NCBI GenBank assembly: GCA_947499635.1
Contig: CANMPD010000003.1
Coordinates: 62,001-126,000 of the forward strand
Length of the DNA: 64,000 nucleotides
Direction: 5' to 3'
Source of the DNA: an uncultured Paracoccaceae bacterium
Lineage (GTDB): Bacteria > Pseudomonadota > Alphaproteobacteria > Rhodobacterales > Rhodobacteraceae
In this document: positions 8,821 through 18,452 of the stretch, piece by piece
Layout of the letters: the number at the start of each line of letters is the position of its first letter
How positions within the stretch are numbered: the first letter of the stretch is position 1
Notes under the pieces: generated by a model
The model's database searches: none
Seen by the model: the letters and a program-made list of their open reading frames with translations, nothing else
Told to the model about the DNA's origin: nothing
Position numbers and translations under genes: made by a program

Positions 8821-9190
8821 TATGCCCAGATAACTAAATTTTGAATCGTCTTGTCTCGATGGGCAAGTCGGTTCTGCTGGGATGAATAAATCCGTTATGA
8901 GCAAGATCATGCCATCATATTTACGTGGGGAATTGTGACGGGTTTTGCAGGTTGTGTTCCTGTGCACAGGCGCATTATTGCCCTAAGTTAAAGCAGCCAA
9001 GATGGGTGCCGCGATGTTAACTCTTTCGTTTTCATCCTGTGAGTGTGTAAATTTATCTATGTTGATTGAACATCGATTTTGCTACGGAAATGGTTTTGCA
9101 GACCAAATGAATATGCTACACCCTGCGAAAGCCTTGGTTGATCCAGGGGAGATTACATGAGTGTGGTCGGGAAATTAAGATGAGGCACGA
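8821..9190. promoter_or_regulatory. lpxC-bamD intergenic region with a 12-bp palindrome
   Basis: No convincing gene was seen in these 370 bases. A perfect palindrome CCTGTGCACAGG lies at 8959-8970 and could be an operator for a dimeric regulator. The region must hold the bamD promoter; no clear -35/-10 pair was found. Confidence 0.35.
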
Positions 9191-10039
9191 ATGATCGGCA
9201 TAAAAAGAGCGATCAATGGTATCGGGGCAACCTGCTTCGTAGCGGCCCTAGCTGCCTGTGGCGCTGATGGTGATGCGCGTTCCAAAGGCGAGAATCTCGA
9301 GGGATTTGGACCTGCTCAGATTTTTGAACGCGGAGAATTTGAAATTGCGCGCAACCGTAATTCGGATGCAGTCTATTTCTTTTCTGAAATTGAACGCCTT
9401 TACCCCTATTCGGAATTTGCCAAACAAGCGCTGATTATGCAGGCTTTTGCGGCCCATCAAAGTCGAGATTACGACAGCAGTCGCGCGGCGGCCCAGCGTT
9501 ATATCGATTTTTACCCGACGGAAGAAGATGCCGCTTATGCCCAGTACTTGCTGGCGCTGAGTTATTATGACCAGATTGATGAAATTGGCCGGGACCAAGG
9601 TTTAACGTTTCAAGCCTTGCAAGCTTTGCGTACAGTGATCGAAGTCTATCCCGACAGTGAATATACCTCATCGGCGATCCTGAAATTTGACTTGGCCTTT
9701 GACCATCTTGCCAGCAAAGAAATGGAAATCGGTCGCTTTTACCTAAAGGGTCAACATTACGGTGCTGCGATTAGCCGTTTCCGTGTTGTTGTCGAGGATT
9801 TTCAAACCACGAGCCATACACCAGAAGCCTTGCATCGTTTGGTCGAGGCATATTTGTCGTTAGGTTTGTTGGAAGAAGCCCAGACCGCAGGTGCGATTTT
9901 GGGATACAACTATCGGTCTAGCGATTGGTATGAGGACAGTTTCAAACTCCTCAGCAACAACGGGCTTTCTCCGCGGGATCTTGGTAACAATTGGCTGAGC
10001 TCTATTTATCGCCAATCGGTCAAAGGCGAATGGTTGTAA
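9191..10039 (+). CDS. bamD: Outer membrane assembly lipoprotein BamD
   Basis: BamD is an essential TPR lipoprotein of the BAM complex, which folds beta-barrel proteins into the outer membrane. The 282-residue protein starts with a lipoprotein signal peptide whose lipobox LAAC puts the modified cysteine at residue 23. Tandem TPR-like helices follow, including RNSDAVYFFSEIERLYPYSEFAKQA and later YGAAISRFRVVVEDFQ segments, and the conserved EALHRLVEAYLSLGL. Length and C-terminus match alphaproteobacterial BamD (ComL). recN follows 45 bases later on the same strand. Confidence 0.92.
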   Translation: MIGIKRAINGIGATCFVAALAACGADGDARSKGENLEGFGPAQIFERGEFEIARNRNSDAVYFFSEIERLYPYSEFAKQALIMQAFAAHQSRDYDSSRAAAQRYIDFYPTEEDAAYAQYLLALSYYDQIDEIGRDQGLTFQALQALRTVIEVYPDSEYTSSAILKFDLAFDHLASKEMEIGRFYLKGQHYGAAISRFRVVVEDFQTTSHTPEALHRLVEAYLSLGLLEEAQTAGAILGYNYRSSDWYEDSFKLLSNNGLSPRDLGNNWLSSIYRQSVKGEWL

Positions 10040-10084
10040 CGGCTGCGTTGATGTTTGAACAGCTGGACAATAAAGGTCAGGTAC

Positions 10085-11749
10085 ATGCTGCGCGCGCTTG
10101 ATATTCGCGATATGTTGATCATTGATCATCTGGAGCTTAACTTTCAGCCCGGCTTAAACGTCCTGACGGGTGAGACGGGGGCCGGGAAATCGATATTGTT
10201 GGATTCGCTCGGCTTCGTTTTAGGCTGGCGTGGGCGCGCTGAATTGGTGCGCCAAGGTGCTGCACAAGGCGAGGTGGTGGCGGAATTTGATCTCGCGGCA
10301 GATCACGCTGCACATGCGATCTTGGCCGATGCAGGTTTGCCTGAAGGGGATAGCCTTATTTTGCGCCGTGTGAATTCCGCGGACGGGCGCAAAACAGCGT
10401 GGGTGAATGACCGGCGTTGTTCCGGCGAGGTTTTACGCCGTTTATCTGAGACATTACTTGAGCTGCATGGCCAGCACGATGATCGTGGCCTGTTAAATCC
10501 CAAAGGCCACCGCGGGATGTTGGATACCTTTGCACGCAACGAAACGTTGCAATCGAAAGTACGCAGTGCATGGGCAAATGTTGCGGGCTGTCGTAAGGCT
10601 GTTGTTACTGCAAAAGCAGCACTTGAGGCTATCCGCAGCGAAGAAGATTTCCTACGTCATGCGGTTGAGGAGCTCGACAAACTGGCGCCCGAAGCCGGCG
10701 AAGATGAGGCACTGGATATCAGTCGTCGCCAGATGCAAACCGCTGAACGTATTCGCGGCGACATCTCGCGAGCTCATGCATTGTTGGCTGAAGGAGCTGA
10801 ACAAACCATGGCCGAGGCTCTGCGTTGGCTCGAAGGTGTTGAAAGTGTAGCTTCTGATGCGGTTGACAATGGTGGGCTTGAGGCGCCGATGGCTGCGTTA
10901 TCACGTGCGATGGTTGAACTGAGCGACGCGCAAGATGGGGTTGAACGATTTCTCACAGGATTAGATTTTAACCCATCGGACCTTGAGGCCTGCGAGGAGC
11001 GTTTATTTGCTATTCGTGGCCTCGCACGCAAGCATGATGTTTTGCCAGATGAATTGGCCGATTACGCAGATACGCTGCGTAACCGTCTTGCGGCTTTGGA
11101 TGCAGGGGATCAAAACCTTTCTGACCTTGAGGCTGCGTTAGAACAGGCGCAAAATACTTATAATACGGCAGCACAGCAGCTGAGTACTGCACGCCGTGAC
11201 AGTGCCGCAACGTTGGATGCGGCGGTGATGGGCGAACTTGCGCCGCTCAAAATGGAACGTGCGGTGTTCACAACACTGATTGAGACTGCGGAGGCAGGGC
11301 CTGATGGTATTGACACGGTGTCCTTTACCGTTGCAACCAATCCCGGAGCGCCGGCTGGGCCGTTAAATAAAATCGCATCCGGCGGCGAATTAAGTCGGTT
11401 TCTCTTAGCGCTCAAAGTTTGCTTGCGTGGTGAAGAGACATCTAAAACGCTAATCTTCGATGAGATTGATCGTGGTGTTGGTGGGGCAACTGCGGATGCC
11501 GTTGGGCGGCGATTGAAAGCACTTGCCCAGAATAGCCAAGTTTTGGTTGTCACTCACTCACCGCAGGTCGCAGCGCAGGGTGCACATCATTGGCAGGTTG
11601 CGAAATCGGTTGTTGATGGCACGACGTTGTCACAGGTTATTCCATTGTCAGACTGCGAACGCGTGGATGAAATCGCAAGAATGGTGTCTGGAGACCACAT
11701 TACCGTGGAAGCACGTGCTGCGGCCTCAGCACTACTTGACGCCGAGTAA
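10085..11749 (+). CDS. recN: DNA repair ATPase RecN
   Basis: RecN is an SMC-like ATPase that acts in double-strand break repair. The 554-residue protein has Walker A GETGAGKS at residues 29-36, central coiled-coil segments, the ABC signature region (ASGGELSRF) and Walker B TLIFDEIDRGVGG near the C-terminus. ATG 10085 fits the family start; an in-frame TTG at 10055 would add ten unconserved residues. I saw no LexA-type GTTC-N7-GTTC box upstream. It may be co-transcribed with bamD. Confidence 0.95.
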   Translation: MLRALDIRDMLIIDHLELNFQPGLNVLTGETGAGKSILLDSLGFVLGWRGRAELVRQGAAQGEVVAEFDLAADHAAHAILADAGLPEGDSLILRRVNSADGRKTAWVNDRRCSGEVLRRLSETLLELHGQHDDRGLLNPKGHRGMLDTFARNETLQSKVRSAWANVAGCRKAVVTAKAALEAIRSEEDFLRHAVEELDKLAPEAGEDEALDISRRQMQTAERIRGDISRAHALLAEGAEQTMAEALRWLEGVESVASDAVDNGGLEAPMAALSRAMVELSDAQDGVERFLTGLDFNPSDLEACEERLFAIRGLARKHDVLPDELADYADTLRNRLAALDAGDQNLSDLEAALEQAQNTYNTAAQQLSTARRDSAATLDAAVMGELAPLKMERAVFTTLIETAEAGPDGIDTVSFTVATNPGAPAGPLNKIASGGELSRFLLALKVCLRGEETSKTLIFDEIDRGVGGATADAVGRRLKALAQNSQVLVVTHSPQVAAQGAHHWQVAKSVVDGTTLSQVIPLSDCERVDEIARMVSGDHITVEARAAASALLDAE

Positions 11750-11862
11750 TGGCAAGACTACTGGCAAGATCTAATGAGACTGTTCATTCTCGGTCAATGC
11801 CTCTGCTGTAGTCTGTCTGTCAGGTGTTTTGCCTGACGTGATGAAACCGGAACCAAGTTACA

Positions 11863-13545
11863 ATGCCGTCGCAATTTAAACTCTCTCTTACGACGCGTCT
11901 TAATCATGTGGGTGCGTCGACGCGGGACGCAGGACTGTTGCTATGGCAACAAGGGCGAGGCCAGTTTTTCTATTGGTTGATGGCACTTGTTATTGGCAGC
12001 CTAGCCGGTTTTACTGCTGTGGGGTTTCGTAAAGGCATCACAGCACTGCAGGCTTGGATTTATGGTGCTGAGGATATTCATTATCTGCACAGCTTTGCAG
12101 CCACTTTGCCATGGTATATGTTGGTGCTTATTCCCTTGCTTGGCGGGCTCACCGTTGGGGTGATTTTACACAATTTTACGCCTGATGCGCGGGTGCGCTC
12201 GGTCTCTGACGTGATCGAAGGTTCGGCTTTACGCGAAGGGCGGGTTGAAATTCGCGAAGGTCTGGCATCGGCTTGTGCTTCTTTCTTGACACTTTCCACA
12301 GGTGGCTCCTCTGGGCGTGAAGGGCCGGTGGTGCATTTAGCCGGAGTGATTTCAACCTGGGTAAACGATCGATTTAAAACCGATGCGGTAACGTCGCGCG
12401 ATTTATTGGGGTGTGCTGTCGCAGCCGCAGTGTCAGCCAGTTTTAACGCACCGATAGCCGGAGCTTTGTTCGCAATGGAGGTGGTGTTGCGCCACTTTGC
12501 GGTAAATGCTTTTGCGCCGATTGTCATTGCTTCGGTGGCAGGAACGGTGATCAATCGTCTCGAATTTGGAGACGTGACAGAATTTAAGCTCTCGACACCG
12601 GGTGCCTTGCAATTTTATGTAGAGCTGCCTGCTTTTTTGATCATGGGTGTGGTCTGCGGGATCGTTGCCGTTGTGCTTATGCGAACCATTTTTTGGACGG
12701 ATAACATGGGAACACGGATGCAAAACCGGTTGGGCCTGCCCCGCTGGTTGCGCCCGGGCATTGCTGGTTTACTGTTGGGGCTGATCGCGGTTTGGTTCCC
12801 TCATATTATCGGCGTTGGATATGAAACAACCGTACGTGTACTGAGTGGTCAGATCGGCTTCTCTGAGCTTGTGATCTTTGTGATAATCAAGGTGATAGCA
12901 GTTGCCATAACCATGGGTGGCCGTATGGGCGGGGGGGTGTTTTCGCCAGCCTTGATGATTGGTGCAATGACTGGCTTGGCCTTTGGTATTATCGCGACGT
13001 CGCTGTTTCCGGAGGTTTCCGGTACGGAAACGCTTTATGCTTTTGCAGGTATGGGGGCGGTGGCTGCAGCTGTGCTGGGAGCGCCGATTTCAACGACTTT
13101 GATTGTGTTCGAACTAACCGGAGATTGGCAAATCGGTATTGCGGTTATGGTTGCAGTCTCTACCTCCACCGCGTTGGCCTCGCGGTTGGTGGACCGATCT
13201 TTTTTCCTCACTCAATTGGAAAATCGCAATATCCGCTGTGCAGCAGGGCCTCAGGCATATCTTCTGGGATACTTGCCAGTTCGGAATGTGATGCGCCCCT
13301 TTGCAAAGATATCTGAAGATGAACAGCATATATTGGCGCAGCTACAAAGAGATGGGGTTTACGCATTAAGCAACGCATACCTTGAATCTGTTCTGCCTAT
13401 CTTTGAGAGACACAACCTTGAGGTGATTCCGGTGGTTGACCCTGATACTGAGGACAACTGTATTATCGGAAGTATTTCACACCTTGCTTGCCTGAAATCC
13501 TATAACCGCGCACTTGTCGCTGTTGTGGCCGAAGAACACAGATAA
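11863..13545 (+). CDS. ClC-type chloride channel or transporter with C-terminal CBS region
   Basis: A 560-residue polytopic membrane protein of the ClC family. The selectivity-filter motifs are present: GGSSGREGPVVHL near residue 147, where the Glu of GREGP is the gating glutamate, and GGRMGGGVFSPALMIGAMTG near residue 352 (GxFxP). About ten to twelve hydrophobic helices span residues 35-440. The last 100 residues are soluble and look like a CBS pair, probably sensing nucleotides. It moves chloride (or related anions), perhaps in exchange for protons. The gene stands alone after recN; a short hairpin GTCAGG/CCTGAC lies at 11819-11837 before it. Confidence 0.9.
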   Translation: MPSQFKLSLTTRLNHVGASTRDAGLLLWQQGRGQFFYWLMALVIGSLAGFTAVGFRKGITALQAWIYGAEDIHYLHSFAATLPWYMLVLIPLLGGLTVGVILHNFTPDARVRSVSDVIEGSALREGRVEIREGLASACASFLTLSTGGSSGREGPVVHLAGVISTWVNDRFKTDAVTSRDLLGCAVAAAVSASFNAPIAGALFAMEVVLRHFAVNAFAPIVIASVAGTVINRLEFGDVTEFKLSTPGALQFYVELPAFLIMGVVCGIVAVVLMRTIFWTDNMGTRMQNRLGLPRWLRPGIAGLLLGLIAVWFPHIIGVGYETTVRVLSGQIGFSELVIFVIIKVIAVAITMGGRMGGGVFSPALMIGAMTGLAFGIIATSLFPEVSGTETLYAFAGMGAVAAAVLGAPISTTLIVFELTGDWQIGIAVMVAVSTSTALASRLVDRSFFLTQLENRNIRCAAGPQAYLLGYLPVRNVMRPFAKISEDEQHILAQLQRDGVYALSNAYLESVLPIFERHNLEVIPVVDPDTEDNCIIGSISHLACLKSYNRALVAVVAEEHR

Positions 13546-13692
13546 CGATTTTTTGACTATGTTTGTGTGGTAATTCTGCACAAAACATTAAAAGCGGATT
13601 AAATTAGATTTAAGCCTGTTGATAAGTATTCACAATTTGGTAACGTTTGCTAACAAAGTACTAACAGATACTTTATTTGGGTTGAGCGGAAC
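13546..13692 (+). promoter_or_regulatory. Upstream region with three TTAA repeats at 11-bp period and a DnaA-like box
   Basis: TTAA occurs at 13588-13591, 13599-13602 and 13610-13613, exactly 11 bases apart, giving two overlapping TTAA-N7-TTAA motifs of the CtrA type. A DnaA-like box GTATTCACA (one mismatch to TTATNCACA) is at 13626-13634. TAAC then repeats at 13641, 13651 and 13662, about one helical turn apart. The small gene starts at 13693. The regular spacing suggests side-by-side protein binding on one face of the helix; the regulator is inferred. Confidence 0.5.
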
Positions 13693-13887
13693 ATGCAGGC
13701 GAGACAAGAAAACATCGCAGTTCTACGGGCATCGGGTCGACATGATACCGGAGAGAACGAACGTGCGGCGCTTGAAGCGTTAATCAGTTACGTGGCTGGA
13801 ATTGGTGACGCAGGGCATACAGCACTTAATCAGGCAGAGACTTTACGTAAATCGTTGGCTGAGGTATTATACCCTGAAATCGGTTGA
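13693..13887 (+). CDS. Small uncharacterised protein (64 aa)
   Basis: A 64-residue, probably all-helical soluble protein with no signal peptide, cysteine or recognised motif. The second half (ISYVAGIGDAGHTALNQAE, then LRKSLAEVLYP) would form two amphipathic helices. The start ATG is preceded by GAGCGGA about four bases away. Its upstream region is unusually rich in ordered motifs, and a terminator follows at 13980, so it has the layout of a real single-gene unit. Function unknown. Confidence 0.5.
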   Translation: MQARQENIAVLRASGRHDTGENERAALEALISYVAGIGDAGHTALNQAETLRKSLAEVLYPEIG

Positions 13888-13979
13888 GTTGCGAACACAT
13901 ACTTACCCGTTCAAAAATATCTCGTCCAATTATATTATGCTATAATTTACGGTGACATTTTAAATGTGAGCGCTAACAA

Positions 13980-14003
13980 AAAGCCGGGCCTTAGCCCGGT
14001 TTT
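13980..14003. terminator. Bidirectional terminator between the small gene and the DUF427 gene
   Basis: CCGGGC (13984-13989) pairs with GCCCGG (13994-13999) across a four-base loop, and flanking A-run and T-run extend the stem on both sides. It sits between convergent genes and can serve both strands. Confidence 0.8.
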
Positions 14004-14036
14004 GTTCGTTTGGTTGGTTCTTTCGTTATGTCGCGA

Positions 14037-14378
14037 TTAAACTTTTTCAACCTTGACGGTATCGTCTGCAACAAAGGCAAGATATCCTTTGATCTCGGAC
14101 ACTGCAGGAATTGGATCTTCGTAACTCCAAACGGCATTCTCGGTTACGGATGAGCGGTTAACGATGGAATAGTAGCTCGCGGTGCCTTTTGCGGGGCAAT
14201 ACGTCGTTTTCTCGGAACTGTCGAGAAAAGCCATCGCAATATCGCTGCGAGGAAAGTAAATGACCGGGGAAAGGTTGCCTTCGAGAAGTTCAAGCGCACC
14301 AGTGCTTTCTCCTAAAACGGCACCGCCGGAGCGGACAACCCATGTGCCTTCTGCTTTGCGAATGGTAATATCTGTCAT
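14037..14378 (-). CDS. DUF427 domain protein
   Basis: A 113-residue soluble protein with the DUF427 pattern: a beta-rich core with VIYFPRSDIAMAFLDSSEKTT and then CPAKGTASYYSIV near residues 60-70, and a terminal YLAFVADDTVKVEKV. The family has a small barrel fold and no settled function. It is transcribed on the minus strand and ends against the convergent terminator at 13980. Identification is by conserved motif pattern. Confidence 0.8.
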   Translation of the reverse strand: MTDITIRKAEGTWVVRSGGAVLGESTGALELLEGNLSPVIYFPRSDIAMAFLDSSEKTTYCPAKGTASYYSIVNRSSVTENAVWSYEDPIPAVSEIKGYLAFVADDTVKVEKV

Positions 14379-14434
14379 GCTACGTCCCTATTTTTCTGGT
14401 ATTGAGTGTGCTTGCGAAATGTAACACACAAGTA

Positions 14435-16219
14435 TCAAAGTGGTGCACAAGCAAGGCTGAGCCACGTTGCCGCATCATCACTGACCAAAGGTGAAATAAG
14501 GCGGTAAACATCGCTGTGATACGCGTCGAGCCACGCCCTTTCTGCGGAGCTCAGACTATCTACTTCAATCACGCGTCTGTCAATCGGTACATAGGTCAAG
14601 GTGCGCCAACTTAACATATCGCGTTCTGGGTCAGCACCGGCCAGTTCAGGCGCTTTTTCAACAACGATAAGGTTTTCGATGCGAATGCCAAAAGCACCCT
14701 CGCGATAATATCCCGGTTCATTTGAGAGGATCATGCCTTCTTGTAGAGGCACATGACTTGCACGACTAAGACGCTGAGGTCCTTCATGAACGCTGAGATA
14801 GGCCCCCACACCGTGGCCAAGCCCGTGGTTGAAATCCTGTCCTGCATACCAAAGAGGTGCGCGGCCAATTGCTTCGATGTCACGCCCAGCCAAGCCGCGA
14901 GGCCATCGCAAGCGAGACATTGCGATCATTCCTTGTAATACACGGGTAAAGGCCGCGCGCTCTGCATCACCGGGCGTACCAATTGCAAGCGTGCGCGTGA
15001 TATCTGTCGTCCCGTCTAGATACTGCCCGCCACTGTCCAGTACCAAGAGGTGCCCATCTTTTAGCAACGTGTTGCTTTCTTCGCTGACACGGTAATGCAT
15101 CACGGCGCCGTTGGGGCCTGTGCCGGAAATGGTTTCAAAGCTGATATCACGCAAGGCAGGATCGCGGCGGCGCTGAGCCTCAAGATGAGTGACAACGTCG
15201 ATCTCATAAACCGTACCCACAGGTTGTGTGGCAAGCCATGCCAGAGTTTCCACCACCGCGGCTCCATCGCGTAGGTGGGCTGCTGCGGCACCAGAGATCT
15301 CGGCAGGGTTTTTACAGGCTTTTGGCAAGGCACAAGGGTCTCCGCCATCCTGCAGGCGTTCGCCTAAAATCTCACCCAGTGCATAGGGCAGGCTACCTGC
15401 ATCGACTGTAACCGCACCCGTCAAGGCAGAAACTGCTTGCTCTAAGTGCTGTGGATCGCAACGCGTAACACCAACAGGGAGGGTTATATCTGTCAACTTT
15501 TCGGCCGCCATAAAAAGGTCGACACGTGCATCTGAATGTAAAATCGCAAACCCATGTGCAACCGGGTTGCGTGCAATATCCCGGCCCCGCAAATTTAACA
15601 GCCACATGATGCTGTCTGGTTGGGTAATCAAAGCAGCAGAATGGTTGAGCGCGGCGAGGCCCTTGGCCAGACGTGCACATTTATCGATGGCAGTTTCCCC
15701 TGCATAGGCTTGGGGATGTTGGGTAACTGGATACATCGGTGCGGCGGGTTGATCGCTCCAAATACGATCTACGAGATTCGCGGTGGGCATCAAGGTGATG
15801 CCAGCAGCTGTGAGTGTTTTCGTCAGGCTCGCGATCTCGCGCTGAGCATGTAACCATGGGTCAAAGCCAATAACACCCCCATTGGGAAGCTGTTCAATGA
15901 GCCAGTCTGCCAGGTTCACTTCGGGCCACGGCACAGGGGTGAAGTCGCTGGCAACTTGACGTTTCACCTGCGTTCGATAGCGGCCGTCGATAAAGACCCC
16001 TGCAATGTCTTGTAAAGCGGCACAGAACCCAGCAGAGCCGGTGAATCCGGTGAGCCAAGATAGGCGCTCATCGCAGGGGGCGACATATTCTCCTTGGTGC
16101 ACATCAGCGCGGGGAACTAGAAATCCGTCGAAACCTTCTTGGGTGAGAACATCACGCAAAGAGGCAAGGCGCGCAGAGCCTTGTTCTGGCCGGGAGGTCA
16201 CGGAAAAGGACTGATACAT
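14435..16219 (-). CDS. M24 family Xaa-Pro aminopeptidase
   Basis: A 594-residue aminopeptidase P of the long, three-domain type. Two creatinase-like N-terminal domains are followed by the catalytic pita-bread domain. Metal ligands are visible: the two Asp in VLDSGGQYLDGTTDITRT, the His in HGLGHGVGAYLSVHEGP, and the Glu residues in SNEPGYYREGAFGIRIENL. It should remove N-terminal residues before proline using two Mn or Co ions in the cytosol. ATG 16219 is chosen because GGAGA lies five bases upstream; the longer frame to 16297 lacks support. Confidence 0.92.
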   Translation of the reverse strand: MYQSFSVTSRPEQGSARLASLRDVLTQEGFDGFLVPRADVHQGEYVAPCDERLSWLTGFTGSAGFCAALQDIAGVFIDGRYRTQVKRQVASDFTPVPWPEVNLADWLIEQLPNGGVIGFDPWLHAQREIASLTKTLTAAGITLMPTANLVDRIWSDQPAAPMYPVTQHPQAYAGETAIDKCARLAKGLAALNHSAALITQPDSIMWLLNLRGRDIARNPVAHGFAILHSDARVDLFMAAEKLTDITLPVGVTRCDPQHLEQAVSALTGAVTVDAGSLPYALGEILGERLQDGGDPCALPKACKNPAEISGAAAAHLRDGAAVVETLAWLATQPVGTVYEIDVVTHLEAQRRRDPALRDISFETISGTGPNGAVMHYRVSEESNTLLKDGHLLVLDSGGQYLDGTTDITRTLAIGTPGDAERAAFTRVLQGMIAMSRLRWPRGLAGRDIEAIGRAPLWYAGQDFNHGLGHGVGAYLSVHEGPQRLSRASHVPLQEGMILSNEPGYYREGAFGIRIENLIVVEKAPELAGADPERDMLSWRTLTYVPIDRRVIEVDSLSSAERAWLDAYHSDVYRLISPLVSDDAATWLSLACAPL

Positions 16220-16440
16220 TGTGGTCTCCGTCGATATGGGGGGCAGCAAAGGTCGTATATATGTGTGGCGGGCTTGCAGAGGTATGTTCCATGCCACTGT
16301 TTCGCATTCAAGTGCGACGGTGGGTGGATAGAGATAAATGACCTAATCAGCGGATCGCCGCATCTTTGACGCAGCGCCGTTGTGTATGTGGTTGGAATTT
16401 GCAAATTGAGAGAACCAACTTAGCAAATCGGTACAGTATC

Positions 16441-18309
16441 CTATCGTCGACCCATAACTTTGGCACGCGCACGCGGATCACTGTCAAATAAGGCAGCGAG
16501 TTGTTCTGTCATGGCACCAGCCAATTGTTCAACATCCGTGATCGTGACGGCGCGGTCGTAATAACGGGTTACATCATGGCCGATGCCAATCGCCAATAGC
16601 TCAACCTGTTTGCGCTTTTCGACCATCGCAATCACATCGCGTAGGTGTTTTTCCAAATAGTTGGCCGGATTCACGGATAAAGTGGAATCGTCCACAGGGG
16701 CCCCATCTGAAATCACCATCAAGATTTTACGAACCTCTGGCCGGCCAAGCATTCGGCGATGTGCCCATTCCAAGGCTTCGCCGTCGATGTTCTCTTTAAG
16801 TAGTCCTTCTTTCATCATCAAACCCAAATTCGGGCGTACACGTCGCCAAGGTGCATCGGCATTTTTATAGATGATATGGCGCAGATCGTTGAGGCGGCCC
16901 GGCATTTGCGGGCGACCTTGGTTGAGCCATTCTTCACGCGCTAGCCCGCCTTTCCAGGCGCGGGTGGTAAAGCCGAGAATCTCAACTTTAACATTGCAGC
17001 GCTCAAGGGTGCGGGCCAGAACGTCTGCACAAATCGCGGCAATCGAAATCGGGCGCCCGCGCATAGATCCGGAATTGTCGAGTAACAGCGTCACCACAGT
17101 GTCGCGAAATTCGGTGTCTTTTTCTGTCTTGAACGACAAAGGTGTCGTGGGATTGGCCACGACACGTGCCAGACGGCCTGCATCTAGCGTGCCTTCTTCG
17201 AGATCGAATTCCCATGAACGGTTTTGCTGGGCTTGCAGACGCCGTTGCAATTTGTTGGCTAGACGGCTGACAGCCCCTTTAAGCGGCTCAAGTTGTTGGT
17301 CGAGATAGGCACGCAAGCGTTCCAGCTCGGCAGGTTCTGCCAGATCCTCCGCGCTGATTTCCTCGTCGTTGGTGCTGTCAAAGACTTGGTAATCTGGATC
17401 AGCGTCCGAGGCCGGTGGCGCGGTTGGAGGTTCTGTCGGAGCCTCGCCTTCGGGAAGTTCACTTTCGTCGGTGACTTCTTCTTCGGCCATATCATCGCTG
17501 GATACCTGCGCCTGAGAAGGGTCTTGTTGCTGTTCTTGGGCCTGCTCGGGGGACGCGTCTGCGTCATCATCTTCGTCGTTGTCGTCGCCCGCGCTGTCTT
17601 GTTCTTGATCGTCTTCCTCCGAACCTTCTTCTGGGGGCTCGGCTTCGTCGTCAAGTTGGTCCGGATCATCGCCCAATTGGTCGCCATATCCGAGATCGGA
17701 AATGACCTGACGGGCAAGTTTAGCAAAAGCAGCTTGATCGTCGAGGATATCATCAAGGCGTTCTAACGTGCCGCTGGCTTGTTCTTCGATAAAGCCGCGC
17801 CACAAAGACATGACATTGTCCGCTGCCGAGGGCAGAGGGCGACCGGTCGCCATATGACGGATGAGGTAACCCGCCGCGACAGCCAGAGGCGCATCCGCTG
17901 TCGAAGTCACCTGATCATATCCACGACGCAGTGCTTCGGCTTGAAGTTTAACATCGATATTGGACGCCGTCCCGGGCATGACGCGGGCACCCATGGCCTC
18001 GCATCGGGCGTTCTCCATTGCGGAATATAGCTCGCGGGCCATGTCGCCGGGGGGCGCGTAGCGGGCATGTGTTGATGCGTTGTGGAACCTTTGACGCAAT
18101 GCCAATGCATCTGCCGTGCCGCGCGCCATAAGAACCTCGTCGCGGGTCATACGACGCGAAACTTGCGGCAGGCGCATGCTGTCGCCTGACATGCCAGCAG
18201 GATCTACCGTAAAATTGACGGCAAGATCTGCGTTATTGGCCATCACTTTGGTGGCCTCGGCCAAGGCTTTTTTAAACGGATCGGCCGGATTGTCGTTTGG
18301 CTTACTCAT
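16441..18309 (-). CDS. cobT: Cobaltochelatase subunit CobT
   Basis: CobT is the large chaperone-like subunit of the aerobic CobNST cobaltochelatase, which inserts Co2+ into hydrogenobyrinic acid a,c-diamide during vitamin B12 synthesis. The 622-residue protein has an N-terminal helical domain, a very acidic low-complexity linker (roughly residues 215-320, rich in Glu, Asp and Gln) and a C-terminal VWA domain with the metal-site motif LLLDNSGSM near residue 410. ATG 18309 is supported by a GGAG site; the frame extends 19 residues further without support. cobS lies just upstream on the same strand, so the pair is probably co-transcribed. Confidence 0.95.
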   Translation of the reverse strand: MSKPNDNPADPFKKALAEATKVMANNADLAVNFTVDPAGMSGDSMRLPQVSRRMTRDEVLMARGTADALALRQRFHNASTHARYAPPGDMARELYSAMENARCEAMGARVMPGTASNIDVKLQAEALRRGYDQVTSTADAPLAVAAGYLIRHMATGRPLPSAADNVMSLWRGFIEEQASGTLERLDDILDDQAAFAKLARQVISDLGYGDQLGDDPDQLDDEAEPPEEGSEEDDQEQDSAGDDNDEDDDADASPEQAQEQQQDPSQAQVSSDDMAEEEVTDESELPEGEAPTEPPTAPPASDADPDYQVFDSTNDEEISAEDLAEPAELERLRAYLDQQLEPLKGAVSRLANKLQRRLQAQQNRSWEFDLEEGTLDAGRLARVVANPTTPLSFKTEKDTEFRDTVVTLLLDNSGSMRGRPISIAAICADVLARTLERCNVKVEILGFTTRAWKGGLAREEWLNQGRPQMPGRLNDLRHIIYKNADAPWRRVRPNLGLMMKEGLLKENIDGEALEWAHRRMLGRPEVRKILMVISDGAPVDDSTLSVNPANYLEKHLRDVIAMVEKRKQVELLAIGIGHDVTRYYDRAVTITDVEQLAGAMTEQLAALFDSDPRARAKVMGRR

Positions 18310-18452
18310 CTGCCCTTGCTCCTTGGGTGCAAGTCTATATTCTTCAAGTGTCGGAGCTTTGCGCACATCTGTCTAGAGTATTACAAAGTTTGATCTCTGC
18401 TCAGCTAGGGTGCTGTGCGGGTCCGACAACAGGGCTGCCGGACACCGTCGTC

